From JAFLCL01 sp039809495 (GTDB lineage: Bacteria > Myxococcota_A > Polyangia > Polyangiales > Sandaracinaceae), in assembly GCA_039809495.1 (NCBI GenBank), contig JBDHVC010000012.1:1-64000 (forward strand): a stretch of DNA of 64,000 bases, written 5' to 3'. Below the pieces are notes generated by a model. The model was not told the origin of the DNA. It ran no database searches and saw only the letters and a program-made list of their open reading frames with translations. Position 1 is the stretch's first letter. Every line of letters starts with the position of its first letter. The position numbers and the translations under genes are program-made. Shown here in pieces: positions 63,800 through 64,000 of the stretch.

Positions 63800-64000
63800 T
63801 CCTCGGGCGGGACGAAGCCGAGGAGCTCGAGCGCGGTCGCGGCGACGTTCGCGAGGCCGTGCGCGTCGCTCGCGTCCACGAACGCGAGCTCGTCGCGCCC
63901 CCTCGCGTGGAGGTAGCAGGGGACGCGGCTCAGCGTGTGGCTCGTCTTCACGCGGCGCGTGCCATCCGCGGCCGTCGCGATCTTCCCGCTCTTCTTGTCG
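63775..64000 (-). CDS. gpmI: 3' end of 2,3-bisphosphoglycerate-independent phosphoglycerate mutase (partial)
   Basis: The last 74 residues of a minus-strand gene running out of the right edge. Visible features fit the C-terminus of GpmI: KTSHTLSRVPCYLH (the conserved T-S-H-T-L-N-P-V-P segment) and GLANVAATALELLGF-x-P-P-EDY-x-R-SLLR, the usual end of this family. It interconverts 3- and 2-phosphoglycerate in glycolysis. Its stop (TCA at 63775-63777) lies inside the 3' end of mrfB, a 25-nt convergent overlap. The active-site residues lie outside the window. Confidence 0.8.
   Translation of the reverse strand, partial: DKKSGKIATAADGTRRVKTSHTLSRVPCYLHARGRDELAFVDASDAHGLANVAATALELLGFVPPEDYERSLLR

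Noticed and set aside
1..64000. tRNA or rRNA genes, phage or transposase genes
   Set aside because: I found no T-arm GTTCGAATC-type motifs in intergenic regions and no integrase or transposase motifs; gaps are mostly under 200 bases and at most about 290.

Overview
The window is a very GC-rich (roughly 70% or more), gene-dense bacterial chromosome segment. I see no tRNA, rRNA, CRISPR array, insertion sequence or prophage in it. The gene content points to a Gram-negative myxobacterium (Myxococcota, Polyangiales/Sandaracinus-like). That placement is an inference. It rests on many lipoproteins with Asp/Ala/Ser-rich linkers after the lipobox, a thrombospondin-type-3/VWA lipoprotein, a HEAT-repeat exported protein, a TamA/TamB pair, fused IcmF, a degenerate Ser/Thr-kinase-like protein and several predicted outer-membrane barrels. 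About 50 genes are called, including a truncated gene at each edge. No gap without a gene exceeds 300 bases.

Layout. 1-15 kb: glutaredoxin and glutathione-reductase-type flavoenzyme (divergent), a HEAT-tamA-tamB operon on the minus strand, queE-queD (7-deazaguanine synthesis), a Notum/pectinacetylesterase-type lipoprotein, and a Tat-exported HiPIP. 15-26 kb: hemerythrin-like protein, then a minus-strand run (double cyclic-nucleotide-binding-domain protein, icmF, POT peptide transporter, RibD-type deaminase), a CAP-domain protein and ftsH. 26-37 kb: exported proteins including two tandem Kazal-like lipoproteins, yebC with a quinone-oxidoreductase-like gene, a tightly overlapped TerB-like/DUF1285/TlpA-like operon, an aminotransferase, a thioesterase-like gene, an rhlE-like helicase and tesB. 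37-49 kb: an SppA peptidase fused to an N-terminal barrel-like domain, recO, a short RodZ, a PilW/PilF-like TPR lipoprotein, a Crp-family regulator, a GT-C-like membrane protein, a discoidin-like membrane protein and a Gly/Pro repeat protein. 49-64 kb: copper ATPase with a TerB-like gene, VWA lipoprotein, pseudokinase, CoA-transferase, a 961-residue double-barrel protein, a polysaccharide deacetylase, mrfA-mrfB (DNA repair) and the 3' end of gpmI.

Two genome-level patterns stand out. First, a family of dispersed intergenic palindromic repeats: six full copies of about 150-165 bp, each containing up to four consecutive stem-loops, and about nine short copies that carry only the last stem-loop. 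The end of this last stem-loop is the TGA stop codon of the adjacent gene in most copies, and in convergent pairs both stop codons lie in the same palindrome. Second, about 17 genes have a TANNNT-like -10 hexamer ending only 6-9 nt upstream of the start codon, which predicts leaderless mRNAs; other genes, largely operon-internal ones, use strong GAGG-type ribosome binding sites.
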